From Bacillus sp. Cs-700 (GTDB lineage: Bacteria > Bacillota > Bacilli > Bacillales > Guptibacillaceae), in the NCBI RefSeq assembly GCF_011082085.1, contig NZ_CP041063.1:4202001-4266000 (forward strand): DNA of 64,000 nt, given 5' to 3'. The position numbers and the translations under genes were made by a program. The notes beneath the pieces were generated by a model. It was given only the letters and a program-made list of their open reading frames with translations, made no database searches and was not told where the DNA came from. Shown here piece by piece: positions 46,420 through 55,005 of this stretch (the first letter of the stretch is position 1; every line of letters begins with the position of its first letter).

Positions 46420-47703
46420 ATGGAGGCAACTGAACGTCAAACCAAGCATCGCAAAACAGCTTTAGCACTTTCGATCATACCTGGATTTGGTCAGTTTTAT
46501 AACAAGCAAATCCTCAAAGGACTAATGTTCTTTATTCTAACTGTTTCCTTTGCGGTTGCTTTTGCTGACTTAATCAACATTGGACTATGGGGGATCGTTA
46601 CGTTAGGAGAACAGCTACCGCGAGATCATTCCATCTTCTTGTTAACACAGGGAATTATCGCTGTCCTTGTTATCCTAATCGGATTGGTTATTTACTTCTT
46701 AAACCTGAGGGATGCGTACTTGAACGGAAGAAATCGTGATCTTGGCATTCCTCTAAATTCTGTAAGAGAGCAATACCGAAATGTTGCAGATCAAGGTTTT
46801 CCTTATTTAATGTTAACACCAGGCTTTTTCTTGTTAATCTTTGTTGTTATTTTTCCGATATTGTTTGTTATTTTGCTTTCATTTACAAACTACGATCTCT
46901 ATCATTCTCCACCAGCTAATTTAGTAGACTGGATCGGGATTCAAAACTATATTGATATATTTAAATTAGATATTTGGCGTGATACATTTTTGGATGTGTT
47001 TTCGTGGACGATCGTTTGGACATTCGTTGCAACGACTGGACAAATTGCGATTGGCATTTTTCTGGCTGTCTTAATGAATCAGAAAGACCTTAAATTTAAA
47101 GGCATTTTCAGAACAATCTTTATCTTGCCATGGGCCGTACCAGCATTCGTATCTATTCTTGTGTTTGCAGGGATGTTTAATGAAACGTTTGGTGCGATAA
47201 ACAATGACATTTTAGCAGCGTTCGGGATCGATGCAATACCTTGGCTTACAGAGCCATTCTGGACGAAAATTGCTTTAATTTTGATACAGTTCTGGCTTGG
47301 ATTCCCGTTTATTTTTGCAATGGTGACAGGTGTGCTGCAATCGATTCCAGATGAGTTATATGAAGCTGCGACGGTTGACGGAGCAAATATGTGGCAGAAG
47401 TTCAGAGGGATTACACTTCCAATGGTACTGTTTGCCATCGCTCCAATCTTAATCACGCAATACACGTTTAACTTCAATAACTTTAATGTTATTTACCTGT
47501 TTAATGGCGGGGGCCCTGCAGTTTCAGGTCAAACGGCTGGTTCCACTGACATTTTGATTTCGTGGATTTACAAGCTAACATTTACTTCCGCACAATATGG
47601 AAAAGCTGCCGCAATTACAATGATCCTATCAGCGATTGTTATCGGTGTTGCACTGTGGCAGTTTAGAAGAACGAAATCATTCCAAGAAGAGGATATGATG
47701 TAA
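46420..47703 (+). CDS. mdxF: maltodextrin ABC transporter permease (MalF type)
   Basis: This permease of 427 residues has extra N-terminal membrane helices beginning SIIPGFGQFYNKQILKG, typical of Firmicute MalF proteins. They are followed by a PYLMLTPGFFLLIFVVIFP helix and the transport domain with its EAA loop (YEAATVDGANMWQKFRGITLP, about 333-353). It pairs with MdxG. AAAGGGG lies 12 bp before ATG 46420; an in-frame GTG at 46390 lacks a site. It is separated from mdxG by one base. Confidence 0.92.
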   Translation: MEATERQTKHRKTALALSIIPGFGQFYNKQILKGLMFFILTVSFAVAFADLINIGLWGIVTLGEQLPRDHSIFLLTQGIIAVLVILIGLVIYFLNLRDAYLNGRNRDLGIPLNSVREQYRNVADQGFPYLMLTPGFFLLIFVVIFPILFVILLSFTNYDLYHSPPANLVDWIGIQNYIDIFKLDIWRDTFLDVFSWTIVWTFVATTGQIAIGIFLAVLMNQKDLKFKGIFRTIFILPWAVPAFVSILVFAGMFNETFGAINNDILAAFGIDAIPWLTEPFWTKIALILIQFWLGFPFIFAMVTGVLQSIPDELYEAATVDGANMWQKFRGITLPMVLFAIAPILITQYTFNFNNFNVIYLFNGGGPAVSGQTAGSTDILISWIYKLTFTSAQYGKAAAITMILSAIVIGVALWQFRRTKSFQEEDMM

Positions 47704-47704
47704 T

Positions 47705-48547
47705 ATGAGTCCAAAAATGCAGAATACCGTACGCTTAACCTTGTCCTATATTGCGATTGCAATTGCATGCGTCATTATTTTATATCCAGTTCTCTGGATC
47801 GTTGGATCATCGTTTAATCCTGGAGACAGCTTATCTGGATCATCGATTATTCCAAAAGATGCAACGCTCGATCACTACAAATCGTTGTTTAATACAGAAG
47901 AAAGTGACTACCTACTCTGGTACTGGAACACGCTTAAGATTTGTATCATTACTATGATTCTAGCTGTATCTATGATTTCTTGTATGGCCTATGCTTTCTC
48001 ACGCTATCGTTTTGTTGGTCGTAAAAATGGCTTGATGACTTTCTTAATCCTTCAAATGATTCCGAACTTTGCGGCACTGATCGCAATTTACGTTCTGGCT
48101 TACATTACCGGATTATTAGATACACACTTTGCATTAATCCTTGTTTATGCAGGTGGGTTACTTCCGATGAATACGTGGTTAGCGAAAGGCTATTTTGATA
48201 CGATTCCTAAAGAACTTGACGAGTCAGCACGTATTGATGGAGCAGGGCACTTTCGGATCTTCTGGCAAATCATTTTGCCACTTGCGAAACCGATTCTTGC
48301 CGTAGTAGCGCTTTTCAGCTTCATTACGCCGTTCACTGACTTTATCCTTGCTCAAGTTATCCTTAGGAGTGAAGAGAAATTCACGCTCGCTGTTGGTCTT
48401 TACAAAATGATTTCTGATCAATTTGGGAATGAGTTTACAACATTTGCAGCTGGATCTGTTTTGATCGCCATTCCAATTTCGATCCTATTCCTATCGCTTC
48501 AACGCTACTTTATTTCTGGCCTAACTGCTGGAGGAACAAAAGGATAG
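47705..48547 (+). CDS. mdxG: maltodextrin ABC transporter permease (MalG type)
   Basis: This 280-residue permease has six membrane helices and the EAA loop (LDESARIDGAGHFRIFWQIILP, about 170-191). It begins immediately after the mdxF stop (TAAT ATG), so the two are translationally coupled, and it completes the membrane channel for maltodextrins. The C terminus (FISGLTAGGTKG) matches the family. A two-part hairpin terminator follows within 12 bp. Confidence 0.92.
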   Translation: MSPKMQNTVRLTLSYIAIAIACVIILYPVLWIVGSSFNPGDSLSGSSIIPKDATLDHYKSLFNTEESDYLLWYWNTLKICIITMILAVSMISCMAYAFSRYRFVGRKNGLMTFLILQMIPNFAALIAIYVLAYITGLLDTHFALILVYAGGLLPMNTWLAKGYFDTIPKELDESARIDGAGHFRIFWQIILPLAKPILAVVALFSFITPFTDFILAQVILRSEEKFTLAVGLYKMISDQFGNEFTTFAAGSVLIAIPISILFLSLQRYFISGLTAGGTKG

Positions 48548-48558
48548 ATCTCGTACTG

Positions 48559-48609
48559 GAGAAAGAAGATGAAGAGGAAAGCTTCTCTTATTCCTTCTTT
48601 CTCTTTTTT
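48559..48609 (+). terminator. intrinsic terminator of mdxEFG
   Basis: An outer stem GAGAAAGAAG/CTTCTTTCTC encloses GAAGAGG/GCTTCTC and is followed by T6. Confidence 0.8.
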
Positions 48610-48707
48610 ATCTTAACTTTATGGGTGAAAAACCTACCTATCAAATAGATATTTAGGTTTGGGCTACGATCCTATACGTTAGATTTGCTAGAGATGTCTT
48701 TTTAGTA

Positions 48708-48721
48708 AGAAATCGTTTACA
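48708..48721. promoter_or_regulatory. cre-like operator upstream of the LacI-type regulator
   Basis: AGAAATCGTTTACA matches the CcpA/LacI-type consensus except at the first base. It lies 77 bp before the regulator gene. Autoregulation or catabolite control is inferred. Confidence 0.45.
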
Positions 48722-48797
48722 ATAAGTGATTAGGTCATGATTAATGAAAACGTGCTAGGCGCTAAAGTGCTACTAGCTTTGTATAGGAGGAATTCCA

Positions 48798-49838
48798 ATG
48801 GCTGTAACGATAAAAGATGTAGCGAAACTTGCGAATGTCGCACCTTCTACAGTGTCGCGCGTTATCGCAAACAATCCCAGAATTAGTGAACAAACGAAAC
48901 GCCGTGTAAGAGAAGCAATGGAAGAGCTTGGCTATCACCCAAACTATAATGCAAGAAGTCTTGCCAATCGGAGTACCCAAACAATTGGTCTTGTGATGCC
49001 AAGTTCTGCTGATAAAGCTTTACAAAATCCATTCTTTCCTGAAGTTCTTCGTGGGATTAGCACGAAGGCGCACGAAAAAGAATACACGCTTTACCTTTCA
49101 ACAGGCGCAACTGAAGAAGAAATGCTGCAAGGGGTTATGGGGATGGTCCACGGTCGGAGAGTGGATGGAATCGTCATGCTGTACTCAAGAATCGATGATA
49201 AAATCATGGCGTTTCTTGAGGAACAGAAATTTCCATTTACAGTGATTGGCAAGCCATTAGTGAATCCTGATTCCATTACTCACGTCGATAATGATAATTT
49301 TCGAGCCGCGAAAGATGTGACTGATCACTTTATAGGAAAAGGTCACAAGCGGATTGCATTTGTCGGAGGGAATTTAGATCTTGTTGTAACAGTGGATCGA
49401 TTAAGCGGGTATGAAAAAGCACTACGAGAAGCTGATATTCTTTACAGTGATGATTATGTCGTACACGTAGAGTTTCTTAAAGAGGGTGGACATGAAGCCG
49501 TAATGGAGCTGTTTTCATTAGAAAAACCACCAACCGCGCTCGTAGTAGCAGACGATCTAATGGCATTAGGAATCATGAGCAAATTAGATGAAATGGGACT
49601 ATCAGTACCTCATGATGTTTCTATCATTAGCTTTAACAATGTTATGCTTGCCGAATATGCTAGCCCCCCATTAACGTCAGTGGATATTAATATTTTTCAA
49701 TTAGGCTATCAGGCCGTTAATTGCTTACTTGAAAAAATCGATGACAATGAGATGGCGAGTAAACGAGTCTGCATACCGCATCAAGTCGTTGATCGGTGGT
49801 CAGTGAGAACGCTCAACGAAAGCGAAAAAGTTAACTAA
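48798..49838 (+). CDS. LacI-family transcriptional regulator of the maltodextrin locus
   Basis: This 346-residue regulator has the N-terminal LacI helix-turn-helix and hinge (TIKDVAKLANVAPSTVSRVI, about 4-23, then NARSLANRS). A periplasmic-binding-type sensor domain follows (about 60-335; SVDINIFQLGYQAV near the end). Its position beside mdxEFG and the palindromic operators around mdxE and the GH13 gene make it the likely MdxR/MalR-type controller responding to maltose or maltodextrin. AGGAGG precedes the ATG. Confidence 0.92.
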   Translation: MAVTIKDVAKLANVAPSTVSRVIANNPRISEQTKRRVREAMEELGYHPNYNARSLANRSTQTIGLVMPSSADKALQNPFFPEVLRGISTKAHEKEYTLYLSTGATEEEMLQGVMGMVHGRRVDGIVMLYSRIDDKIMAFLEEQKFPFTVIGKPLVNPDSITHVDNDNFRAAKDVTDHFIGKGHKRIAFVGGNLDLVVTVDRLSGYEKALREADILYSDDYVVHVEFLKEGGHEAVMELFSLEKPPTALVVADDLMALGIMSKLDEMGLSVPHDVSIISFNNVMLAEYASPPLTSVDINIFQLGYQAVNCLLEKIDDNEMASKRVCIPHQVVDRWSVRTLNESEKVN

Positions 49839-49864
49839 CCGTCTTATAGATGGTTAGTTTTTTT
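49833..49864. terminator. terminator between convergent regulator and ligD genes
   Basis: AACTAACC/GGTTAGTT arms with an extra GTC/GAT pairing are followed by T7 on the + strand. On the - strand the tail (AACTTTTT) is weaker. Confidence 0.75.
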
Positions 49865-50743
49865 GGTGAGTAGCCAGTCTAGTATATCTTTGAAGGGTTG
49901 GTGATCTCTTGTCTTTTCATAATCACGGAGTGGCGTCAATTTACGCTTTAACACGCGTTCCATTGAAAAATCAGTAGGGGTTAATTCATCTTTTAATTCA
50001 TCCCATTCAATTGGTGCGGCAACTAACCCTTCAGCATTTCCACGAGGGGAATACGGTGCAATGATTGTTTTACCTGAAGCATGTTGGACATAGTCAATAT
50101 AAAGTCGCTCATGGCGGTTCTTTTTAAGACGCTCAATTGTGAATAAGTTAGGGTTCGTTTCAACTAAGAATTTTGCCATAAATGCAGTAAATACCTTTGT
50201 TTGTTCATAAGTGAACGTATCGATTGGAAGGGGAATATGAATTTGAAGGCCTTTGTTTCCTGATAGTTTCAAAAAACCTGTTAAATGAAGGCGATCAAGG
50301 TTGTCTTTGATTTGTTTTGCGGCGAGTACCGCTAGATGAAACGACTGATTAGAAGGAGGATCAAGGTCAAAAACAATTTCGGAGGGCTTTTCGGTTTGAT
50401 AGGTAGAGAAAGGAATATGAAACTCAATTGCAGCCTGGTTACCGAGCCATAGCAAGGAAGGTAGATCCGAGCAAATAATGTAATTGTTATCGTGGTGCTC
50501 AACTGTTTTAATAAAGTCTGGAGCGTATTCAGGACAGTTTCTCTGATAAAAGGCTTCTCCGTTAATACCATCAGGATACCGAATGACCGTTAACGGTTTG
50601 TTATGTAAAAATGGAAGCATAAGTGGAGAAATTCTAGCTAAATAATTCAAATAATCAGCTTTGGTAACGCCTTTCCATAGAAGCTTCTCCGCATTCGTAA
50701 TCGTAAGCTCTATATTTTCCACAGTGATTGAATGTTGTCCCAT
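49844..50743 (-). CDS. LigD polymerase/primase domain protein (split LigD, C-terminal half)
   Basis: This 299-residue archaeo-eukaryotic-primase-type polymerase of the LigD family shows TNAEKLLWKGVTKADYLNYL, the YQRNCPEYAPDF segment, the catalytic DLDPP (about 130), and the KLSGNKGLQIHIPL motif. It fills gaps and adds nucleotides during end joining. Bacillus LigD normally carries this domain fused behind the ligase; here it is a separate gene starting inside the end of the ligase gene (34-bp overlap, other frame). It has its own GGGAGGA site before ATG 50743. Confidence 0.92.
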   Translation of the reverse strand: MGQHSITVENIELTITNAEKLLWKGVTKADYLNYLARISPLMLPFLHNKPLTVIRYPDGINGEAFYQRNCPEYAPDFIKTVEHHDNNYIICSDLPSLLWLGNQAAIEFHIPFSTYQTEKPSEIVFDLDPPSNQSFHLAVLAAKQIKDNLDRLHLTGFLKLSGNKGLQIHIPLPIDTFTYEQTKVFTAFMAKFLVETNPNLFTIERLKKNRHERLYIDYVQHASGKTIIAPYSPRGNAEGLVAAPIEWDELKDELTPTDFSMERVLKRKLTPLRDYEKTRDHQPFKDILDWLLTKKTNHL

Positions 50744-51612
50744 GTACAATCCTCCCATGATCGGTCAAAACAAAACTGATGAAACCTCGGGTGTCTCAAC
50801 TTTTCTTTATATAGATCAAGGTATTTAAGCTGAATGACTATGCCTGGATCTACATACGTTAAACCAGCTTTTTCGTATACTTTATTACGTTTCATCACTT
50901 CAAATAAAGCCGTTCTTTCTTCTGAACGGAGCCCGTGTGTAAAATTCGCCACTTGATAAATATCACCCGATCGCTTCACAGCTGTATGAAAATACCCGTT
51001 TGTTTGGTCATATGCATGCAAGAAAACAGTAGCAAGTTTCCAATTTTTCACCTTTAACCAGGTTTTCGTTCGTTTTCCAGGCGAATAGATGCTGTCAGCT
51101 TTTTTGCAAACCATTCCTTCCCCGTTGTGAGAGGTAATTAAATTCCATAGGGGATCGGCATGAGTGTATGAAGCAACATAATAAATACTGTTGTTGGAAG
51201 GGATTTTTTTCATGATTTTTTGAAGATATGTCTTTCTATTGATTAGTGGAGTTGATAAAAGGACATCATCGTTTAATTCTATAAGATCAAACGCCATAAA
51301 TGAAAGATTCTCTTCTTGTCCGGTATGAAGGGCTTCAAAATTTGCGAAGTATTTGTTTTTCAACACACACACTTCACCATCTAAAATGCAAAATGAAATG
51401 TTGGACTCTTTAAACAATTTGATAAGCGAGTGATGCAACAATTGAAATTTCTTATTAAAATTGTGACCATTTCGACTCGTTAACGTTATCGTATTCCCAT
51501 CCCAGTATAAGAAAGTACGATAGCCATCATATTTCACCTCATACAACCAGTTTGTGTTATAGGGAATTGAGGCGGTAAGTGTAGGGAGCATAGGAAGATA
51601 AGTTGAAGTCAT
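50710..51612 (-). CDS. ATP-dependent DNA ligase (split LigD, N-terminal half)
   Basis: This 300-residue ATP-dependent ligase has the adenylation lysine in YEVKYDGYRTFLYWDG (about 26), motif III-like ILDGEVCVL, FMAFDLIELN, and motif V-like LKVKNWK. An OB domain (about 205-300) completes it. It seals breaks brought together by Ku. It starts at ATG 51612 overlapping the Ku stop (ATGA). It ends where the LigD polymerase domain would continue in the fused B. subtilis protein of about 611 residues. Confidence 0.92.
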   Translation of the reverse strand: MTSTYLPMLPTLTASIPYNTNWLYEVKYDGYRTFLYWDGNTITLTSRNGHNFNKKFQLLHHSLIKLFKESNISFCILDGEVCVLKNKYFANFEALHTGQEENLSFMAFDLIELNDDVLLSTPLINRKTYLQKIMKKIPSNNSIYYVASYTHADPLWNLITSHNGEGMVCKKADSIYSPGKRTKTWLKVKNWKLATVFLHAYDQTNGYFHTAVKRSGDIYQVANFTHGLRSEERTALFEVMKRNKVYEKAGLTYVDPGIVIQLKYLDLYKEKLRHPRFHQFCFDRSWEDCTWDNIQSLWKI

Positions 51613-52430
51613 TTAGCGACCTTCTTTTTCCTTGGTGCAGCTTTTTTCTTTTTTTGTGGCGTCTTAGGACTTGTATCTAGGCTTGCTTGTAGGGCATCCA
51701 TCAGATCGGCAACATTTCTTTTCGGTTTTTCTTCCACAACTTTTATTTCATTCCCAGAAATCTTGCTCTCAATAAGGGCTAATATCGCTTCACGTCGCTC
51801 ATCTTTGTATTGAGAAGGATCAAATTTTGTCGTTAGTTGCTCGATTAACTGTTTTGCTAACTTCTTTTCTTTATCGCTAACATCAAGTTCTTCAGGTATA
51901 TCTGGAACATTATCGATTTCCCTTACTTCATCAGGGAAGTACATCGTTTCAAGCATCAAACCTTTGTCATATACTCGAACCGCTGCAAGGTGTTCTTTAG
52001 AGCGTATCGTTATTTTAGCGAGCCCAATTCTCCCTGACTCTTCCATTGCTTGCTTTAACAGCATATACGGTTTACTACCGTGATCATTTGGGCCGATAAA
52101 ATAGGAGCGATTGAAATAGATTGGATCAATGTCATTTAATTCAACAAAATCTACAATTTCGACTGATTTGTTTTTTTCATGAGCCAGTGCTTCAATCTCA
52201 TCCTTTTCCATGATGACAAATTTACCATCTTCGTATTCATAACCCCGCACAATATCTTCTGATTCTAACGGTCGATCACAATTTGGGCATCGCTTTTCAT
52301 ATTGGATCGGCGTATGACATTCCTTATGAAGGTAGCGCATCTTAATATCCTTATCCTCTGTCGCAGCATAAAGCTTAACAGGTATATTAACCAATCCAAA
52401 GCTAATAGCTCCCTTCCACATCGTATGCAA
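51609..52430 (-). CDS. ku: Ku DNA end-binding protein
   Basis: This 273-residue bacterial Ku begins MHTMWKGAISFGLVNIPVKL when the TTG at 52430 is used, exactly the canonical N terminus. GGAAAGGG lies 8 bp upstream; the frame is open 6 codons further. The core includes CHTPIQYEKRCPNCDRP and the bridging region, and the C terminus is a Lys-rich tail (QKKKKAAPRKKKVAK). It binds double-strand ends and recruits the ligase and polymerase encoded next in the operon, often to repair spore DNA on germination. Confidence 0.94.
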   Translation of the reverse strand: MHTMWKGAISFGLVNIPVKLYAATEDKDIKMRYLHKECHTPIQYEKRCPNCDRPLESEDIVRGYEYEDGKFVIMEKDEIEALAHEKNKSVEIVDFVELNDIDPIYFNRSYFIGPNDHGSKPYMLLKQAMEESGRIGLAKITIRSKEHLAAVRVYDKGLMLETMYFPDEVREIDNVPDIPEELDVSDKEKKLAKQLIEQLTTKFDPSQYKDERREAILALIESKISGNEIKVVEEKPKRNVADLMDALQASLDTSPKTPQKKKKAAPRKKKVAK

Positions 52431-52525
52431 CACACTCACCCTTTCCAATTCTTTTCACTTAGTTTCTCACAAGAAACAAAAATCATAATAGAAAAAAATG
52501 GTGGGAAGTATTGCAGTCGGTTAGC

Positions 52526-52551
52526 AAAAAAACCTCCAGTGGAGGTTTTTT
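52526..52551. terminator. intrinsic terminator
   Basis: An AAAAAACCTCC/GGAGGTTTTTT stem abuts the stop codon of the SDR gene on the - strand. Confidence 0.88.
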
Positions 52552-53419
52552 AAGAAGTAACGTATTGTCCGCCATTAATGTGGATGGTTTGACCAGTCAT
52601 ATAGGAAGAATCATCCGATCCAAGAAGGACGTAAGCCGCAGCTAATTCCTCGGGCTGACCAGGTCTTCCCATTGGTGTATTCGTTCCAAAATTCTTTACT
52701 TTTTCAGCAGAAAACGTTGAAGGAATTAGCGGTGTCCAAATTGGTCCAGGTGCAACGCTGTTCACTCTTATTCCTTTACCTACAAGTGATTTCGCGAGAC
52801 TTCTCGTGAATGTTGTAATCGCTCCTTTTGTACTAGAATAGTCAATGAGCTGTTCATTTCCCTCATAAGCCGTAACGGAAGAGGTGTTAATAATCGCACT
52901 ACCTTTCTTAAGGTGAGGAAGCGCTGCTTTCGTTAAATAAAACATCGAAAAGACGTTCGTTCGAAATGTCTTTTCAAGTTGCTCGGCTGTAATTTCTTCA
53001 ATGCTCTGTTTAGGATGCTGTTCAGCTGCATTGTTGATTAAAATATCCAATTTTCCGAAGTGATCAATCACCTGTTTGATCACGCTCGTCGCAAAACGTT
53101 CATCTCCAATATCCCCAGGTAGTAACATGCACTGAGTACCTTCATCTTCTATTTGTTTCTTCGTATTCTGTGCATCTTCATGTTCGTCAAGGTAGACGAC
53201 GGCTACATGAGCACCTTCCTTCGCATAAGCGATTGCAGCTGCTTCGCCAATGCCACTATCTCCTCCAGTAATGAGGACAACCTTACCTGTTAATTTTCCA
53301 GACCCCTTGTAGTCTTGGTCCTCTGTAAGGGGGAGGGGGTTCATTTCTTTTTCGGATCCTGGTTGGTGGTTTTGATGCTGGGGAGGTTGTCCTTCAGTTT
53401 GTCTAAAATCCGGTCGCAT
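52550..53419 (-). CDS. short-chain dehydrogenase/reductase, general-stress type
   Basis: This 289-residue SDR has a polar Gln/Pro-rich N-terminal extension (about 1-40) as in the YdaD/GsP39 and YhdF group. It has the NAD(P) motif ITGGDSGIGEAAA (about 49-61), NNAAEQHP, and the catalytic Ser with YSSTKGA. The ending MTGQTIHINGGQYVTS is typical. The substrate is unknown. A sigma-B-like promoter upstream agrees with a stress role. The ATG is preceded by AAAGGAGTG. Confidence 0.9.
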   Translation of the reverse strand: MRPDFRQTEGQPPQHQNHQPGSEKEMNPLPLTEDQDYKGSGKLTGKVVLITGGDSGIGEAAAIAYAKEGAHVAVVYLDEHEDAQNTKKQIEDEGTQCMLLPGDIGDERFATSVIKQVIDHFGKLDILINNAAEQHPKQSIEEITAEQLEKTFRTNVFSMFYLTKAALPHLKKGSAIINTSSVTAYEGNEQLIDYSSTKGAITTFTRSLAKSLVGKGIRVNSVAPGPIWTPLIPSTFSAEKVKNFGTNTPMGRPGQPEELAAAYVLLGSDDSSYMTGQTIHINGGQYVTS

Positions 53420-53455
53420 GTTAACACTCCTTTTCCTTTGTCCTTATGTAAGAGT

Positions 53456-53480
53456 TTACCAATAAAAATCTTTTCTAAAC
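53456..53480 (-). promoter_or_regulatory. candidate sigma-B promoter of the SDR gene
   Basis: On the - strand, GTTTAG, a 13-bp spacer and TGGTAA approximate the sigma-B consensus GTTTAA-N(12-15)-GGGTAA. It lies about 40 bp before the start. The match is imperfect. Confidence 0.35.
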
Positions 53481-53562
53481 CTAATGTTGGAGAAGTAATG
53501 ATGACCTTTCCATTACATGATAAAATGAAGCATACTTAAATGTAGTTTGTGAGGCGAAAGGC

Positions 53563-54726
53563 ATGAATGTTGATTTAAAAGAATCGGAATTTAAAGAACA
53601 GCTCGCTTCGTTTTTAGAAGAGAGTCAGCCCCAAATTGTTGAAAAATGGTTGGAGGGAGCAAAAATTTCTCCTGATGATCCTTACTATGAAGAAATCATA
53701 AAAAATGGAAAGCGCACGGTTGAACTGATTTCTCGCTATATTCGAGTGCAGGATGAAAATTGGATAATCACGCTAACGAAAAAAATTGCTAATGAACGTA
53801 TTGAGGCAAATGTTAATATAGGCGAATTTATTGCGAATATTAACTTCGGTCGATCCGTTGTGCTCTCAGTACTACATGAGTCATCTTTTAACAGAAATGA
53901 ATTGTCGCAAGCACTTCAGATTATAAATAATTACTTTAACGCTTATTCTTATCATTCGGTCACGGAATATACAAAGTTGAAAGATCATATTATCCAGGAT
54001 AAAAATAAATTTATTCAAGAAATGCACAGCGATCGGTTAACCATTCTTGGCCAACTTGGGGCAAGTTTTGCTCATGAGTTTCGTAATCCCTTAACTTCAA
54101 TTAAAGGGTTTTTGAAACTAATTGAAGATGAGTGTGAAGCGAATCACCCCTCAGGAAAGCATTATTTTGAGATTCTTAACAGTGAAATGAAGAGTCTGGA
54201 AGAAAAGGTAAGTCAATTTCTCTTTTTATCGAAAATGCGCGGAATCGATGATCGCCCTCTGTCTTTAAACTTAAGTGGCTTATTACGATACACTATCGAC
54301 ATTCTTTATCCGCGTCTTCTTGAATCAAATATAGAAGTCGATACCGACATTGCAGCCGATATTCCGTTATTTGGTGTGGAAGAGCAAATGAAACAGGTCG
54401 TTCTTAATATCATGATCAATTCCATTGAAGAGTTAAATGAAAACATCATCGAGAATCGAAAAATAAAGGTAAAGGCAAAAGAAAATTACGGAAGAATCAC
54501 GGTGGAAATTTCGAATAATGGACGTCAAATACCATCACATCTTGTAGAAAGCATTTTTCAACCGTTTATTAGCACGAAGAGGCTAGGAACAGGACTAGGG
54601 CTCTCGGTTTGCAAACAAATTATTGAAAAGCACGAAGGTGTCATATCCGTTACGTCCAATCCTGAACAAACAACTTTCGTCATCGAGCTTCCAGTGATGG
54701 TTGACAAAGGTGTCAAAGAAGAGTAG
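53563..54726 (+). CDS. orphan soluble sensor histidine kinase
   Basis: This 387-residue kinase has no membrane segment. Its N-terminal helical sensor-like domain (about 1-145; FLEESQPQIVEKWLEGAKIS) resembles the RsbR/HisK_N type, and it lacks PAS domains. HisKA has the phospho-acceptor in ASFAHEFRNPLTSIKGFL (His near 169). HATPase_c shows QVVLNIMINSIEEL, SNNGRQIP and GTGLGLSVC. No response regulator is nearby, so it may feed the sporulation phosphorelay as other soluble Bacillus kinases do. The sensor call is tentative. Confidence 0.88.
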   Translation: MNVDLKESEFKEQLASFLEESQPQIVEKWLEGAKISPDDPYYEEIIKNGKRTVELISRYIRVQDENWIITLTKKIANERIEANVNIGEFIANINFGRSVVLSVLHESSFNRNELSQALQIINNYFNAYSYHSVTEYTKLKDHIIQDKNKFIQEMHSDRLTILGQLGASFAHEFRNPLTSIKGFLKLIEDECEANHPSGKHYFEILNSEMKSLEEKVSQFLFLSKMRGIDDRPLSLNLSGLLRYTIDILYPRLLESNIEVDTDIAADIPLFGVEEQMKQVVLNIMINSIEELNENIIENRKIKVKAKENYGRITVEISNNGRQIPSHLVESIFQPFISTKRLGTGLGLSVCKQIIEKHEGVISVTSNPEQTTFVIELPVMVDKGVKEE

Positions 54727-54767
54727 TTTAATAGTATCAAACGATAACATGTAAAGCTTTTATATAT

Positions 54768-54853
54768 CCACTAGGGGAGTCATTTTAATGACTGAGACAG
54801 GTGTGCCTGGACCCTTTGAACCTGATCTGGTTAGCGCCAGCGGAGGAAAGTGG
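54768..54853 (+). ncRNA. TPP (thiamine pyrophosphate) riboswitch, THI box
   Basis: The aptamer has P1 CCACT/AGTGG, the GGGGAGTC start, the invariant CTGAGA (54792-54797), and the pyrophosphate arm ACCCTTTGAACCTGATCTGG followed by TTAGCGCCAGCG. It stands ahead of tenA-ykoEDC and is followed by a terminator. Binding of TPP is expected to shut the operon off. Confidence 0.97.
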
Positions 54854-54869
54854 AGACGGATGCCACCGC

Positions 54870-54897
54870 AGCCGCTCCATTTCTGGAGCGGCTTTTT
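54870..54897 (+). terminator. riboswitch-controlled terminator
   Basis: A perfect 10-bp stem AGCCGCTCCA/TGGAGCGGCT with a 4-nt loop and T5 lies 16 nt after the TPP aptamer and is its likely expression platform. Confidence 0.88.
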
Positions 54898-54957
54898 GAC
54901 GTAGAAAAAACGTTGAAAGCAAGTTGTTTTAGAAATGACGGATCAACGGTATTCAAG

Positions 54958-55005
54958 CTCCTTTCCTCTTCATCAGGTGGATGAAAAGCGGAGAGGAGTT
55001 TTTTT
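54958..55005 (+). promoter_or_regulatory. second leader hairpin burying the tenA Shine-Dalgarno
   Basis: CTCCTTTCC (54958-54966) pairs with GGAGAGGAG (54990-54998), with an inner CTTCATC/GATGAA stem, then T7 and directly the tenA ATG. The right arm is the ribosome-binding site, so this hairpin looks both like a terminator and like a translation lock. It includes GATGAAAAGCGGAG, which also occurs in the 119-bp repeats. Confidence 0.6.
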
